Both the position numbers and the translations under genes were made by a program. A stretch of DNA of 64,000 bases from NCBI RefSeq assembly GCF_018449545.1, contig NZ_JAAVUR010000007.1, positions 124,001-188,000 of the forward strand, written 5' to 3'. How positions within the stretch are numbered: position 1 is the stretch's first letter; each line of letters opens with the position of its first letter. This document shows, piece by piece, positions 36,746 to 46,225 of this stretch. Source of the stretch: Granulicella sp. dw_53 (lineage in GTDB: Bacteria > Acidobacteriota > Terriglobia > Terriglobales > Acidobacteriaceae). Below the pieces are notes generated by a model, which saw nothing but the letters and a program-made list of their open reading frames with translations, was not told the DNA's origin and did no database searches.

Positions 36746-37666
36746 ATGGCAGAGAAGCTGGTGACAGGGGTGTATGTGGCGGTGCTGACGCCACGGAGCG
36801 CGGATGGCAGCATCGACGCGGCGGGTCTGGGGGCTGTGATCCGGTTCCTGATGGGGAAGGGGATCTCGTCGTTTGCGGTGAACGGGGCGACGGGGGAGCT
36901 GTGCCTGACTACTCCGGATGAGTTGCGGATGATGCTGACGGTGGTGCAGGAGGCGAGTGCGGGGCGGGCGGAGATTCTGTGTGGGGTGGGAGCGCCGGGG
37001 ACTGCAAGGGCGAAGGAGTTGGCGGTGACTGCACGGAGCGCCAGCTACCACGGTGCGGTGAAGGGGCTGCTGCTGCCGATGCCGTACTTCTTTCCGTATC
37101 AGCAGGAGGATCTGGAGTTGTTTTGCAGGGAGGTTGCGGCGAGTACGGAGCTGCCGATTCTGCTGTACAACCTGCCGCAGTTCACCTCGGGGCTGGCGAA
37201 GGAGACGGTGCGGAGGCTGATTACAGAGGTGGCGAATATTGTCGGGATCAAGGATTCGAGCGGGTCGCTGGAGATTCTGCGCGACCTGACGGAGCATGGG
37301 GTGGATGCCTGCCGGCTTGTGGGGAATGACACTGTTTACGCTCAGGCGTTGCAGGAGGGGGTCTGCGACGGGATCGTGTCGGGGGTGGCTTGCCCGTTGC
37401 CGGAGTTGATCCAGGCGTTGTGGCGGGAGGCCGCACGTACGGAGTCAGAGGAGTTTGCGAGTGCTTCGCGGTTGCTGGATGAGTTTATTGCGCAGTTGAA
37501 TGCGTTTCCTACGCCCTGGGGCCTAAAGTGGACGGCGGAGGCTCGAGGCATTGTGCCGGCTACGTTCTCGCAGCCGGTGACGCAGCATCGACGCGAGCAG
37601 GGACGTGCGGTTGTGGCATGGATGCAGGAGTGGCTGCCCGGCGCGATCGAGGCGACGACCCGGTAG
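36746..37666 (+). CDS. DHDPS/NAL-superfamily aldolase, proposed Kdo aldolase
   Basis: Class I pyruvate-dependent aldolase of 306 residues. The Schiff-base lysine is Lys169 in IVGIKDSSG, the tyrosine is Tyr141 in LYNLPQF and the carboxylate-binding loop is NGATGE (46-51). In true dihydrodipicolinate synthase the loop is GTTGE, whose first threonine is part of the proton relay; here it is alanine, which argues against DapA. It lies 28 bp after the hydrolase gene with GGGAG before the ATG. The isomerase and kinase downstream are pentose-type enzymes, so cleavage of an eight-carbon 3-deoxy-octulosonate to pyruvate and D-arabinose fits best. Confidence 0.85.
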   Translation: MAEKLVTGVYVAVLTPRSADGSIDAAGLGAVIRFLMGKGISSFAVNGATGELCLTTPDELRMMLTVVQEASAGRAEILCGVGAPGTARAKELAVTARSASYHGAVKGLLLPMPYFFPYQQEDLELFCREVAASTELPILLYNLPQFTSGLAKETVRRLITEVANIVGIKDSSGSLEILRDLTEHGVDACRLVGNDTVYAQALQEGVCDGIVSGVACPLPELIQALWREAARTESEEFASASRLLDEFIAQLNAFPTPWGLKWTAEARGIVPATFSQPVTQHRREQGRAVVAWMQEWLPGAIEATTR

Positions 37667-37689
37667 GACAAGCGATAGGAGAGGATTCG

Positions 37690-39321
37690 ATGGAAGAGAA
37701 GTTGGTGGCGGGAGAGAAGGATGTGTTTCTGGTGACGAGCGGAGACCTGCGGGTGGCGGCGAACCAGGTGTGCTGGCCGGCGCAGCGGGAGTTGGAGGAG
37801 CGGCTGACGGCGGCGTTTGCCGAGCAAGGTTTCAGGCTGGTGCGGGCTCATGCTTATGACGAGGTGGAGGGGCATGGGTTCATCTCGTCGCAAAGGATGG
37901 GGATGGATGTGTTCATGCGGATTCCCAAGGGCGTGAGGCTGGTGTTCGCGACGGCGGCGTGGCAGTACAGCCACCATGTGCTGCCGGGACTGCGCAGCCA
38001 TGAAGGGCCGATGCTTACGGTGGCGAACTGGTCGGGGCAGTGGCCGGGGCTGGTGGGACTGCTGAATCTGAATGGCTCCTTGACGAAGGCGGGGGTGGAG
38101 TTTTCTTCGATCTGGAGCAGGGACTTTACGGATGCGTTCTTTCGCGATGGGGTGGTGGAGTGGCTGAAGGATGGGACGATCTCGCATGATGTGTCGCAGG
38201 TGCATGTGCTGGAGGCGGGGAGGATCCCGGCGGAGTCGGCGGCGCTGGGCCAGAGGCTGGCAGAGGAGTTGAAGCATCGCAAGGCGATTCTGGGGATCTT
38301 CGATGAAGGGTGCATGGGGATGTATAACGCCATCGTTGACGATGAGTTGCTGAACCCGGCGGGCATCTATAAGGAGCGGCTGAGCCAGTCGGCGTTGGTG
38401 GCGAAGATGCGGACGGTGGCGGAGGATGAGGCTGCCGCGGTCTATCAGTGGCTGGTGGAGAAGGGGGTTACGTTAAAGCTGGGCAAGGACCCTGCCACGG
38501 AGTTGACGCTGGCGCAGGTGCTGGAGCAGTGCAGGATGTATATCGCGGCGGTGCGGATTGCGAATGAGTTTGGCTGCGATGCGATTGGGATTCAGTATCA
38601 GCAGGGGCTGAAGGATATGGCCGCGGCGTCGGATCTGGTGGAGGGGCTGCTGAATAATGCGGAGCGGCCTCCGGTGTTTGCAGAGGGGACGCAGACGGAG
38701 TTGTATGCGGGTGGGCCGCTGGTTCACTTCAACGAGGTGGATGAGTGTGCGGGGGTGGATGGGCTGGTGACGAATCGCTGCTGGAGCGCGCTGGGGATCG
38801 ATCCTTCGACGACGCTGCATGATGTCAGGTGGGGCGAGCACTACAAGGGCGAGGGGTTGGATGAGTTTGTGTGGCTGCTACAGATCTCGGGTGCGGCTCC
38901 GGCGAACCACTTCGTCGGCGGGTATGCGGGGGCTACGAGCGAGCGGCAGCCTGCGATGTACTTTCCGCTGGGAGGCGGTTCGTTGAAGGGTGTGAGCCGG
39001 CCGGGAGAGATCGTCTGGAGCAGGGTGTTTGTGGAGGGTGGGGCGCTGCATGTCGATCTGGGGCGAGGGACGGTGGTTTCGCTGCCTACGGCGGAGACGG
39101 AGCGACGCTGGAGGGAGACGACGTACCAGTGGCCGATTATGAATGCTGTCTTTCATGGCGTGAGCCGGGACCAGTTCATGGCGCGGCATCGGGCGAACCA
39201 TGTGAACGTCGCGTATGCGCCTACGGCTGAGATGGCGGATAAGGCGCTGGCGACCAAGGCGGCGATGATGTCGGCGCTGGGGCTGACGGTGCATCTTTGT
39301 GGGGAGACTGCTATTCGCTAA
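37690..39321 (+). CDS. L-fucose/L-arabinose isomerase-family protein, proposed D-arabinose isomerase
   Basis: Large aldose-ketose isomerase of 543 residues in the FucI/AraA superfamily. Recognisable parts are FDEGCMGMYNAI (metal-ligand glutamate region), FGCDAIGIQYQQGLKD and the C-terminal QWPIMNAVFHGVSRDQFMAR with RANHVNVAY, where the last histidine is a usual metal ligand. E. coli FucI is known to accept D-arabinose. The start has GGAGAGG upstream and is 23 bp after the aldolase stop. It is somewhat shorter than FucI (about 590) and longer than AraA (about 500). Substrate assignment is inference. Confidence 0.82.
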   Translation: MEEKLVAGEKDVFLVTSGDLRVAANQVCWPAQRELEERLTAAFAEQGFRLVRAHAYDEVEGHGFISSQRMGMDVFMRIPKGVRLVFATAAWQYSHHVLPGLRSHEGPMLTVANWSGQWPGLVGLLNLNGSLTKAGVEFSSIWSRDFTDAFFRDGVVEWLKDGTISHDVSQVHVLEAGRIPAESAALGQRLAEELKHRKAILGIFDEGCMGMYNAIVDDELLNPAGIYKERLSQSALVAKMRTVAEDEAAAVYQWLVEKGVTLKLGKDPATELTLAQVLEQCRMYIAAVRIANEFGCDAIGIQYQQGLKDMAAASDLVEGLLNNAERPPVFAEGTQTELYAGGPLVHFNEVDECAGVDGLVTNRCWSALGIDPSTTLHDVRWGEHYKGEGLDEFVWLLQISGAAPANHFVGGYAGATSERQPAMYFPLGGGSLKGVSRPGEIVWSRVFVEGGALHVDLGRGTVVSLPTAETERRWRETTYQWPIMNAVFHGVSRDQFMARHRANHVNVAYAPTAEMADKALATKAAMMSALGLTVHLCGETAIR

Positions 39322-39379
39322 GTGCTCCAGAGCTGGCGGCGTGGCGTGCGGGTCTTTTTAAGATTTTAAGAGAGACTGG

Positions 39380-41014
39380 ATGGCAGTGTCGCGGGAGCTG
39401 TGCGACTGGGAGAAGACATTGAGCGTAGTGGCGGGAGTTGACTTCGGGACGCTGAGCGTCCGTATCTCGATCTTCGATAAAGAGCGTGGGAAGCTGGGTT
39501 CGGCTACGGCGGAGTATGCGCTGAAGCGGTCGGCGACCGATCCGGACTTCGCAACACAGAGCCATGATGAGCAGATGGCGGCGCTGGCGCGGGCGATGCG
39601 CGAGGCGGTGCAGGTGAGCGGGATCTCGGGCGACTCGGTTGCTGCGATTGCCTTGGATACGACGGGGTCGAGCGTGATTCCGGTGGGCGAGGGGATGGTC
39701 CCGCTGGGGGACTACTACCTGTGGTGCGACCATCGGGCGGCGGGTGAGGCGGCAGAGATTACGCGTGCGGCGAAGAGCTATGACGGAGGCGCGGGGTTCG
39801 AGGGGATCGAGTGGTGCGGCGGGGTGTACTCGTCGGAGTGGGGGTGGTCCAAGCTGCTGCATTGGTTGCGGCATAATCCGGCAGAGCGTGGGAGGTTTGT
39901 AACGGCGCTGGAGCACTGCGACATGGTGGCGGCGACGTTGTGTGGGATTACCGATCCTGCGGAGCTGCCGCGGAGCATCTGCGCGATGGGGCATAAGTGG
40001 ATGTGGAACGAGCGCTGGGGTGGGCTGCCTCCGGAGGACTTTCTGGTAAGCGTCGATCCGCTGCTGGCGGGGGTTCGGGAGAAGATTGCGGGGCGGTACC
40101 AGACGTCGGATAAGCTGGCGGGACATCTGAGCGCGGAGTGGGCAGAGAGGCTTGGGTTGAAGGCGGGGATTCCGATTCCTACGGGGGCGTTCGATGCGCA
40201 CTGGGATGCGGTGGGAGCGAATATACGGCTGGGCGATGTGGTGAATGTGATCGGGACTTCGACCTGCATCATCGGGCTGAGCGCGGAGCAGAGCCTGGTG
40301 CCGGGGGTGTGTGGGGTGGTGCCGGGATCGGTGTATCCGGATAAGGTGGGGATCGAGGCAGGGCTGTCGGCGGTGGGGGATATCTTCAGCGCGATTGCGA
40401 CGCGGGCGGGGAGCACGGTGCAGGCTCTGTCGGAGGCGACGAAGGACTATCGCGCGGGGCAGACGGGGCTGCTGCGGCTGACCTGGGATAACGGCGACAG
40501 GACGGTGCTGGTGAATCCGGAGCTGGGTGGGGTGACGCTGGGTTGGAACCTGATGCATACCGCCGCAGACGAGCTGTTCGCAGCGGTGGAAGGGACGGCG
40601 CTGCATACGAGGATCATTCTGGAGCGGATGCAGGAGCATGGCACGGTGATCAACCGCGTGATCAATGGCGGGGGGATTCCGAAGCGGAATGCGGGGCTGA
40701 ACCAGATCTATGCGAATGCGTTGAACAAACCGGTGCTGGTGCCGGATGGCGATGTGACGAGCCTGGGGTCGGTGATCCTTGCGTTTCTGGCGGCAGGGGA
40801 TTTTGCCACGGTGGAAGAGGCGCAGGATGCGCTTTGTCCGGCGTATCGGGTGTTCGAGCCGCAGGCTGATGCGGTGGGGCAGTATGACCGGCTGTATTCG
40901 CTCTACCGGGATGTTTACTTTGGACTTGGGAGCCCGGATGCGGCGCCGGTGGCGCTTGGTCGCGTTCTGCCTGAGTTGCGGGCTATTCGCAGGGTTGCTT
41001 CAGGGGCTGTTTAG
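39380..41014 (+). CDS. FGGY-family ribulokinase
   Basis: Carbohydrate kinase of 544 residues close to AraB-type ribulokinases. The phosphate-1 loop is VAGVDFGTLSVRISIFD. The ribulokinase-specific stretches SEWGWSKLLHWLR and GAFDAHWDAVGANI with VIGTSTCIIG are present, and the ATP-binding region has INGGGIPKRNAGLNQIYAN. AraB-type kinases are known to phosphorylate both D- and L-ribulose. It is the last gene of the operon, 58 bp after the isomerase gene. Its product would be ribulose 5-phosphate, which feeds the pentose phosphate pathway. The convergent FkbM gene begins 3 bp after its stop. Confidence 0.88.
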   Translation: MAVSRELCDWEKTLSVVAGVDFGTLSVRISIFDKERGKLGSATAEYALKRSATDPDFATQSHDEQMAALARAMREAVQVSGISGDSVAAIALDTTGSSVIPVGEGMVPLGDYYLWCDHRAAGEAAEITRAAKSYDGGAGFEGIEWCGGVYSSEWGWSKLLHWLRHNPAERGRFVTALEHCDMVAATLCGITDPAELPRSICAMGHKWMWNERWGGLPPEDFLVSVDPLLAGVREKIAGRYQTSDKLAGHLSAEWAERLGLKAGIPIPTGAFDAHWDAVGANIRLGDVVNVIGTSTCIIGLSAEQSLVPGVCGVVPGSVYPDKVGIEAGLSAVGDIFSAIATRAGSTVQALSEATKDYRAGQTGLLRLTWDNGDRTVLVNPELGGVTLGWNLMHTAADELFAAVEGTALHTRIILERMQEHGTVINRVINGGGIPKRNAGLNQIYANALNKPVLVPDGDVTSLGSVILAFLAAGDFATVEEAQDALCPAYRVFEPQADAVGQYDRLYSLYRDVYFGLGSPDAAPVALGRVLPELRAIRRVASGAV

Positions 41015-41017
41015 GAT

Positions 41018-41848
41018 CTACCAGGCGTGGATCATCTGAACGCGGAGAACTCCTCCGGAGTAGAGAAGGCCTTTTCCCTCGACGCTATAGCCTAGTGACT
41101 TCAGCAGTGTGTACATGGTGTCGAAGTCTGTGTCGCTGTGGTAGGTGGTGACTGCCAGCTTGGGGTGGAACTCTTTCAGGAATTTTTTCCCGCCGGCGAA
41201 GATTGCGGGTTCGGCTCCTTCGGCGTCGCACTTGATAAAGGTTGGCTTGAACTCCAGTTTTTCGACTGCTTCGTCCAGAGTTACTACGGGGAGTTCGTAG
41301 GCACCTGGAACAGGCTCGGAGCAGATGCGGCTGCCGGCGGGGTTCTTCAGGTCTTCCGCAAAGTATGCCGTGGATGGCTCGCCTCCGAAGAGACAGTTCA
41401 GGATTTGCGGGCTTGGCTCATTGCGAATCTGGAAGAGCTGAGTCATGAGAGCGCACATGGAACGGGACGGCTCGACGGCGATGACGTGTTTGCACTTCGC
41501 GGTTACGAAGGCTGAGAAAGCTCCTTCGCAAGCGCCGATATCCAGGACGACGTCGTCTGGGCCGATCTGGGTGGAACCGTACAGGTATTGATGGGGGTGC
41601 TCTGGCGTCAGGATCTCTGAGAGTATCTGCAGAAACCCCGACCTTGGAGCATTGCCAGGCCAGAGGAACTTCTGATTCCCGATCGTGGCCTGCAAGAAGC
41701 TGCCGACGTCGCTAAAGGAGTAAGGGGCTGACTCGCGAAACTTTCGGTCGAACTTGCTTCCAGTGTGGAACAGCCACTGCTTGGACACGTTGCTGGCAGG
41801 TCCTTGAGAGCTTAGTAGATTCGTTATAGATCTCAGCTTCTCTATCAT
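41018..41848 (-). CDS. FkbM-family methyltransferase
   Basis: SAM-dependent methyltransferase of 276 residues. Motif I is VVLDIGACEGAFSAF, with VIAVEPSRSM and the FkbM hallmark FIKCDAEGAEPAIFAGG. An N-terminal region of about 85 residues precedes the catalytic domain. It is convergent with the ribulokinase gene and lies upstream of the rhamnose locus on the other strand, so it may methylate a polysaccharide sugar. It shares only family motifs with the FkbM protein at 18.5 kb. Confidence 0.87.
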   Translation of the reverse strand: MIEKLRSITNLLSSQGPASNVSKQWLFHTGSKFDRKFRESAPYSFSDVGSFLQATIGNQKFLWPGNAPRSGFLQILSEILTPEHPHQYLYGSTQIGPDDVVLDIGACEGAFSAFVTAKCKHVIAVEPSRSMCALMTQLFQIRNEPSPQILNCLFGGEPSTAYFAEDLKNPAGSRICSEPVPGAYELPVVTLDEAVEKLEFKPTFIKCDAEGAEPAIFAGGKKFLKEFHPKLAVTTYHSDTDFDTMYTLLKSLGYSVEGKGLLYSGGVLRVQMIHAW

Positions 41849-41915
41849 GGGTTGAGGATAGCGCAGTCGCGTATCGTCTGGACCTGAAAAGAGTTCTTTT
41901 GAGGATTTACTTCAT

Positions 41916-42158
41916 TTACTTCTTGGCGGCGCTTCCTGGGGTTATGTTTGCATCTTCAGGGGCAGAGGGGTTTAGATGTCCCTCGGCGTTTTCAGGGGTG
42001 GGTGAGTCGACGCCCGTATGTCCGGGGCCGGCAGTACCGGGATTATCTCCGCGAGGGCCGGAGGGCTCCGCTGCCTGAGTGTGTGTGGCAGGGTTGCTTG
42101 GCTTTGAGGCTGCCTGGGATGATTCGGGATCGAGCTCGGCAAGATCAGTTTTCGCCAT
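41916..42158 (-). CDS. Small disordered proline-rich protein
   Basis: Predicted 80-residue hydrophilic protein, rich in Pro, Ala, Ser, Gly and acidic residues, with no hydrophobic segment or known domain. It starts MAKTDLAELDPESSQ and ends GSAAKK. A GAGGTG lies nine bases before the ATG, which is the main reason to accept it. It could be non-coding; no family is recognised. Confidence 0.45.
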   Translation of the reverse strand: MAKTDLAELDPESSQAASKPSNPATHTQAAEPSGPRGDNPGTAGPGHTGVDSPTPENAEGHLNPSAPEDANITPGSAAKK

Positions 42159-42525
42159 TAGGAAACACACCTCTCAATGCCTGAGTAACAGGCTATCTGG
42201 GGTATAAGAGTGGGGCGAGTCTCGTGCGGTTGTCCGATCTCGTCGCCACAGAGCGTTTCCTGGGCCGTATCCTAAATGTTGGAGGGACTGGCCTTCGAGG
42301 TAGAAGGGGCAGTTAGAAGGTAGAATCGGCTTTTTAGGGCTCTTTGCAGCCATTTGAGCATCTGCTTGCGAGGACTCGTTGGTGTCGTGCCCAGAGATGA
42401 ACTTTCCCGTTTCAATTTGGACTGTTCAGCTTCGTCATGAACTGATTGAAGGGATCGGCGTTGGGCAGTGTGCGCCTGCTATGGTGTAAAAGCTATTTCT
42501 GGTTGCGAGAGATAGGGAGATCGAT
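42159..42525. other. Intergenic stretch upstream of rmlB
   Basis: About 360 bp with no gene. It must hold the promoter of the rml operon; a weak TATGGT lies about 45 bp before the start but has no good -35 partner. No repeat of the dispersed families is present. Confidence 0.4.
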
Positions 42526-43641
42526 GTGACGAAGGCGGTTATGACGGAAAACATACTTGTAACGGGCGGGGCGGGATTCATTGGGTCCAATTTTGTGTTG
42601 GACTGGATCGCGGCTGGGCTCGGCCCGGTGGTGAATCTAGATGCTCTGACCTATGCGGGAAATCCGGAGAATTTGGCGACTTTGGAGGGCGATCCGGCCT
42701 ATACGTTCGTGCATGGCAACATCTGCGACGCCGCGCTGGTGGAGCGTCTGCTCGCGGAGTACCGGCCCAGGGCAGTGGTGCACTTCGCGGCGGAGAGTCA
42801 TGTGGACCGGTCGATTGTCGGACCGGAGGCCTTCCTTAAGACGAATATCGATGGGACGTTTACGCTGCTTCGTGCAGCGCGCAGCTACTATGACGGGTTG
42901 GTTGGGGAAGAGCGCGAGCGGTTCCGGTTTCTGCATGTGTCGACCGATGAGGTCTATGGGACGTTGACGCCAGAGGCTCCTGCCTTCCATGAGGAGACGC
43001 CCTATGCGCCGAACTCGCCCTATGCGGCTTCGAAGGCTGCGAGCGATCACCTGGTGCGGGCCTGGGTGCATACCTATGGGCTGCCGGCCGTTGTGACGAA
43101 CTGCTCCAACAACTACGGGCCATACCAGTTTCCAGAGAAGCTGATCCCGCTGATGATCTCGAATGCCCTGGAGGGCAAGGGACTGCCGGTGTACGGAGAT
43201 GGAAAGCAGGTTCGGGACTGGCTCTACGTCGGCGACCATGCCAGTGCGTTGCGTGTGGTGCTGGAGCGCGGCCGGATCGGCGAGACCTACAACGTGGGCG
43301 GCGGAAACCAGCGGACCAATCTTGAGGTTGTGACGACGCTATGTGAGCTGCTGGATGAGTTAGTACCGCAGTCGAAGTTTCGTCCGCACCAGCAGTTGGT
43401 GAAGTACGTCACCGACCGTCCAGGCCATGACCGGCGGTATGCCATCGATGCTCGCAAGCTGGAGGGCGAGCTTGGGTGGCGCGCGCAGGAGAGCTTCGAG
43501 ACAGGCTTGAGGAAGACGGTGGAGTGGTATCTCGCCAATGCAGCCTGGGTGGCGGACGTGACGAGCGGCGCATATCAGCAGTGGTTGACCAAGAACTATG
43601 CCGCGCGAACGACCTTGGCGGCGGGAGAGGGAGCACGATGA
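42526..43641 (+). CDS. rmlB: dTDP-glucose 4,6-dehydratase
   Basis: Second enzyme of dTDP-L-rhamnose synthesis. The extended SDR begins [15 protein letters not shown], with the catalytic pattern STDEVYGTL (Thr-Asp-Glu) and YAASKAASD (Tyr-x3-Lys). The length of 371 residues is normal. The start is GTG with AGGGAG six bases upstream; an ATG five codons later (MTENILV) is the alternative. The stop overlaps the rmlA start as ATGA, which shows translational coupling. Confidence 0.95.
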   Translation: MTKAVMTENILVTGGAGFIGSNFVLDWIAAGLGPVVNLDALTYAGNPENLATLEGDPAYTFVHGNICDAALVERLLAEYRPRAVVHFAAESHVDRSIVGPEAFLKTNIDGTFTLLRAARSYYDGLVGEERERFRFLHVSTDEVYGTLTPEAPAFHEETPYAPNSPYAASKAASDHLVRAWVHTYGLPAVVTNCSNNYGPYQFPEKLIPLMISNALEGKGLPVYGDGKQVRDWLYVGDHASALRVVLERGRIGETYNVGGGNQRTNLEVVTTLCELLDELVPQSKFRPHQQLVKYVTDRPGHDRRYAIDARKLEGELGWRAQESFETGLRKTVEWYLANAAWVADVTSGAYQQWLTKNYAARTTLAAGEGAR

Positions 43642-44513
43642 AGGGAATTATTCTGGCCGGAGGCTCGGGAACACGGCTGCATCCGGTGACACAGGCGGTG
43701 AGCAAGCAGTTGCTGCCGGTGTACGACAAGCCGATGATCTACTACCCACTGTCGGTGCTGATGCTGGCGGGGATACAGGAGATCCTGATCATCTCGACGC
43801 CTGAAGATACGCCCCGATTCGAGCAGTTGCTAGGTACGGGGAAGCAGTGGGGTCTGTCGCTTCAGTACGCCGTGCAGCCCTCTCCGGACGGCCTGGCGCA
43901 GGCGTTTCTGATTGGCAAGGATTTTCTTGCGGGCGAGGGATGCTGTCTGGTGCTGGGAGACAACATCTTCTATGGTCATGACTTTGCCAAGGCGCTTCGC
44001 GCAGCTTCGGAGAGCGGCGAGGGCGCGACCGTCTTTGCGTATCCGGTGCTGGATCCAGAGCGGTATGGAGTGGTGGAGTTCGATGCGGAGCGTCGTGCGA
44101 TCTCGATCGAGGAGAAGCCCACTAAGCCGAAGTCGCGCTATGCAGTGACCGGAGTCTATTTCTACGATGCGCAGGTGGTTAGCGTGGCGGAGAGTCTTAA
44201 GCCCTCTCCACGAGGGGAATTGGAGATCACGGACGTCAATAAGTGGTATCTGGAGCGCGGACAGTTGAGGACAGAGCTGCTGGGACGCGGGATCGCCTGG
44301 CTGGATACGGGGACGCATGACTCGCTGCTGGAGGCTTCCATGTTCATCCAGACGATCGAAAAGAGACAGGGGCTGAAGGTGGCTTGTCCGGAGGAGATCG
44401 CGTTTCGCCTCGGCTATATCAGCGCGGACGAGTTGCGGGCGCTGGCGGGCAAGATAGCCAAGAGCACCTACGGACAGTATCTGCAGCGCCTGCTGGAAGA
44501 GACGGTCTATTGA
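43638..44513 (+). CDS. rmlA: Glucose-1-phosphate thymidylyltransferase
   Basis: First enzyme of dTDP-L-rhamnose synthesis, making dTDP-glucose. The 291-residue protein has the nucleotidyltransferase signature [14 protein letters not shown], the substrate segment [15 protein letters not shown] and [10 protein letters not shown]. The ATG overlaps the rmlB stop. A longer open frame reaching back into rmlB is read-through and is rejected. The stop overlaps the rmlD start as TGATG. Confidence 0.96.
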   Translation: MKGIILAGGSGTRLHPVTQAVSKQLLPVYDKPMIYYPLSVLMLAGIQEILIISTPEDTPRFEQLLGTGKQWGLSLQYAVQPSPDGLAQAFLIGKDFLAGEGCCLVLGDNIFYGHDFAKALRAASESGEGATVFAYPVLDPERYGVVEFDAERRAISIEEKPTKPKSRYAVTGVYFYDAQVVSVAESLKPSPRGELEITDVNKWYLERGQLRTELLGRGIAWLDTGTHDSLLEASMFIQTIEKRQGLKVACPEEIAFRLGYISADELRALAGKIAKSTYGQYLQRLLEETVY

Positions 44514-45442
44514 TGGCAGCAGCGATGACGGAACGTATCTTGTTGACCGGAGCCTCCGGGCAGGTGGGCGGCGAACTCGTCGGAACGCTCGCTCCCTTGG
44601 GAGAGGTCGTCGCGCCGGGACGAGGAGTGGTGGACCTTGCGGACTCTGAGGGAGACTTCCGGTCGCTGCGGGAGATGATCCAGACGATAAGGCCTCGCTG
44701 GATCGTCAATCCGGCCGCCTATACTGCGGTGGATAAAGCAGAGAGCGAACCGGAGGTCGCGTATGCGATCAATCGCGATGCCGTAAGGGCGATCGGAGAA
44801 GAGGCGCAGAAGATCGGCGCCAGCGTCCTCCACTTCTCGACGGACTATGTGTTCGATGGCCTGGGCAGCGAGCCCTACCTGGAGACGGATACTCCCGGGC
44901 CTATGAGCGTCTACGGGAAGAGCAAGCTCGCCGGGGAGGTAGCGCTTGCCGAGAGCGGTGCGGCTCACATCGTCTTTCGGACCAGTTGGGTCTACGGGGG
45001 ACGAAGCAAGAACTTTCTGCTGACGATTCTGAAGCTGGCACGGGAACGGGAGACGGTGCGGGTGGTTGGAGATCAATATGGCGCTCCAACGTGGAGCAGG
45101 GATCTGGCGGCGGTGACCGCAGCTGTGATGCAGCGTTGTGAGGCGGATGCGGGGAAGGGATCTCTGAGCGACACGGTGGCTCGTGCAGGTGGGATTTATC
45201 ACGCAAGTGGAGCTGGGGTCACGACTTGGCATGGATTTGCTGCGGAGGCCGTCCGGCAGCAGAGAGAACGTGAGCCTGGAGTAAAACTGGCCGAGATTGA
45301 GGCCATCACCACGGCAGAATACCCTACGCCCGCGAGACGGCCCGAGAATTCGCGGTTAAATTGCAATAAGCTGGCCGATCGCTTCGGGTGGAAGATGATG
45401 GCCTGGCAGGATTCTTTACATAAAGTGCTAGCGGAGATCTGA
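44513..45442 (+). CDS. rmlD: dTDP-4-dehydrorhamnose reductase
   Basis: Final enzyme of dTDP-L-rhamnose synthesis. The 309-residue reductase has the cofactor motif LLTGASGQVGGEL, FSTDYVFDG and the active-site YGKSKLAGE (Tyr-x3-Lys). The ATG overlaps the rmlA stop; an ATG four codons later (MTERILL) is also possible. It converges with rmlC, an unusual split of the four-gene pathway, and a hairpin lies between the two stops. Confidence 0.95.
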   Translation: MAAAMTERILLTGASGQVGGELVGTLAPLGEVVAPGRGVVDLADSEGDFRSLREMIQTIRPRWIVNPAAYTAVDKAESEPEVAYAINRDAVRAIGEEAQKIGASVLHFSTDYVFDGLGSEPYLETDTPGPMSVYGKSKLAGEVALAESGAAHIVFRTSWVYGGRSKNFLLTILKLARERETVRVVGDQYGAPTWSRDLAAVTAAVMQRCEADAGKGSLSDTVARAGGIYHASGAGVTTWHGFAAEAVRQQREREPGVKLAEIEAITTAEYPTPARRPENSRLNCNKLADRFGWKMMAWQDSLHKVLAEI

Positions 45443-45473
45443 GGGAGAATGACTCCGATTTCTTACTCCGAGG

Positions 45474-45493
45474 CTCCCTCCCTTTGGAGGGAG
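45474..45493. terminator. Hairpin between convergent rmlD and rmlC
   Basis: Perfect 8-bp stem CTCCCTCC/GGAGGGAG with loop CTTT. Neither side has a proper T-run, so it is a weak terminator candidate, but its place between two convergent stops favours that role. Confidence 0.45.
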
Positions 45494-45496
45494 AGA

Positions 45497-46060
45497 TTAT
45501 GCGTCGAGTGGCGGGAGGTCGGCGGCGGTGAAGAGGGTGCCGACGGCATCCTTGGGGCTGACGGATGGAGTGAGTCCGTCCAGGGCCTCCAGAGGCCAGG
45601 AGATGTTGAGGGTGGGGTCGTTCCAAAGGATGCAGCGCTCCCCGGGTGGGTGGTAGAGGTCGGTCGTCTTGTAGAGGACTTCGGCGGTGTCGGAGAGGAC
45701 GAGGAAGCCGTGGGCGAAGCCTTCGGGGATCCAGAGGAGTTGGAGAGGATCTGACTTGAGGTGAAAACCTTCCCATTTGCCGAAGTCGGGGGAGCTGGGC
45801 CGGAGGTCGACGGCGACGTCCCAGATGTGACCGGAGAGGACGCGGACGAGCTTTCCCTGGGGTTTACCGAGCTGGTAGTGAAGGCCGCGGAGGACGCCTT
45901 TGGTCGAGAAGGACTGGTTATCCTGGACGAAATGGGTCGGGAGGTGTTGATCTGCGAATTTCACTTGGTTGTAAACTTCCGCAAACCAACCGCGACTATC
46001 TCCGAATCGTTGGGGTTCCACTAATTGGAGATCTCGGATGGTGGTGTTCTTTACCTTCAT
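45497..46060 (-). CDS. rmlC: dTDP-4-dehydrorhamnose 3,5-epimerase
   Basis: Third enzyme of dTDP-L-rhamnose synthesis, a cupin epimerase of 187 residues. The motif QDNQSFSTKGVLRGLHYQ carries the catalytic histidine. IPEGFAHGF and the later Tyr/Asp region VLYKTTDLYHPPGE complete the family pattern. I start at the ATG giving MKVKNTTIRD; frame open upstream lacks support. It is the only rml gene on the minus strand. Confidence 0.95.
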   Translation of the reverse strand: MKVKNTTIRDLQLVEPQRFGDSRGWFAEVYNQVKFADQHLPTHFVQDNQSFSTKGVLRGLHYQLGKPQGKLVRVLSGHIWDVAVDLRPSSPDFGKWEGFHLKSDPLQLLWIPEGFAHGFLVLSDTAEVLYKTTDLYHPPGERCILWNDPTLNISWPLEALDGLTPSVSPKDAVGTLFTAADLPPLDA

Positions 46061-46225
46061 AGAGATAGTGTAGCGAATCCGTCCGGAATTCCTGTATTCT
46101 CCTCCCTGGTAAGAAGTCCCATTAGTCACTTTGGTACTGAAAGCTCGAAGAAATGGTTGTCTGTGAAAGGTTAAGGTTACCTAAGGAATACAAACGGGTA
46201 AACTAATCGGGTTGAGCAACTGTGG

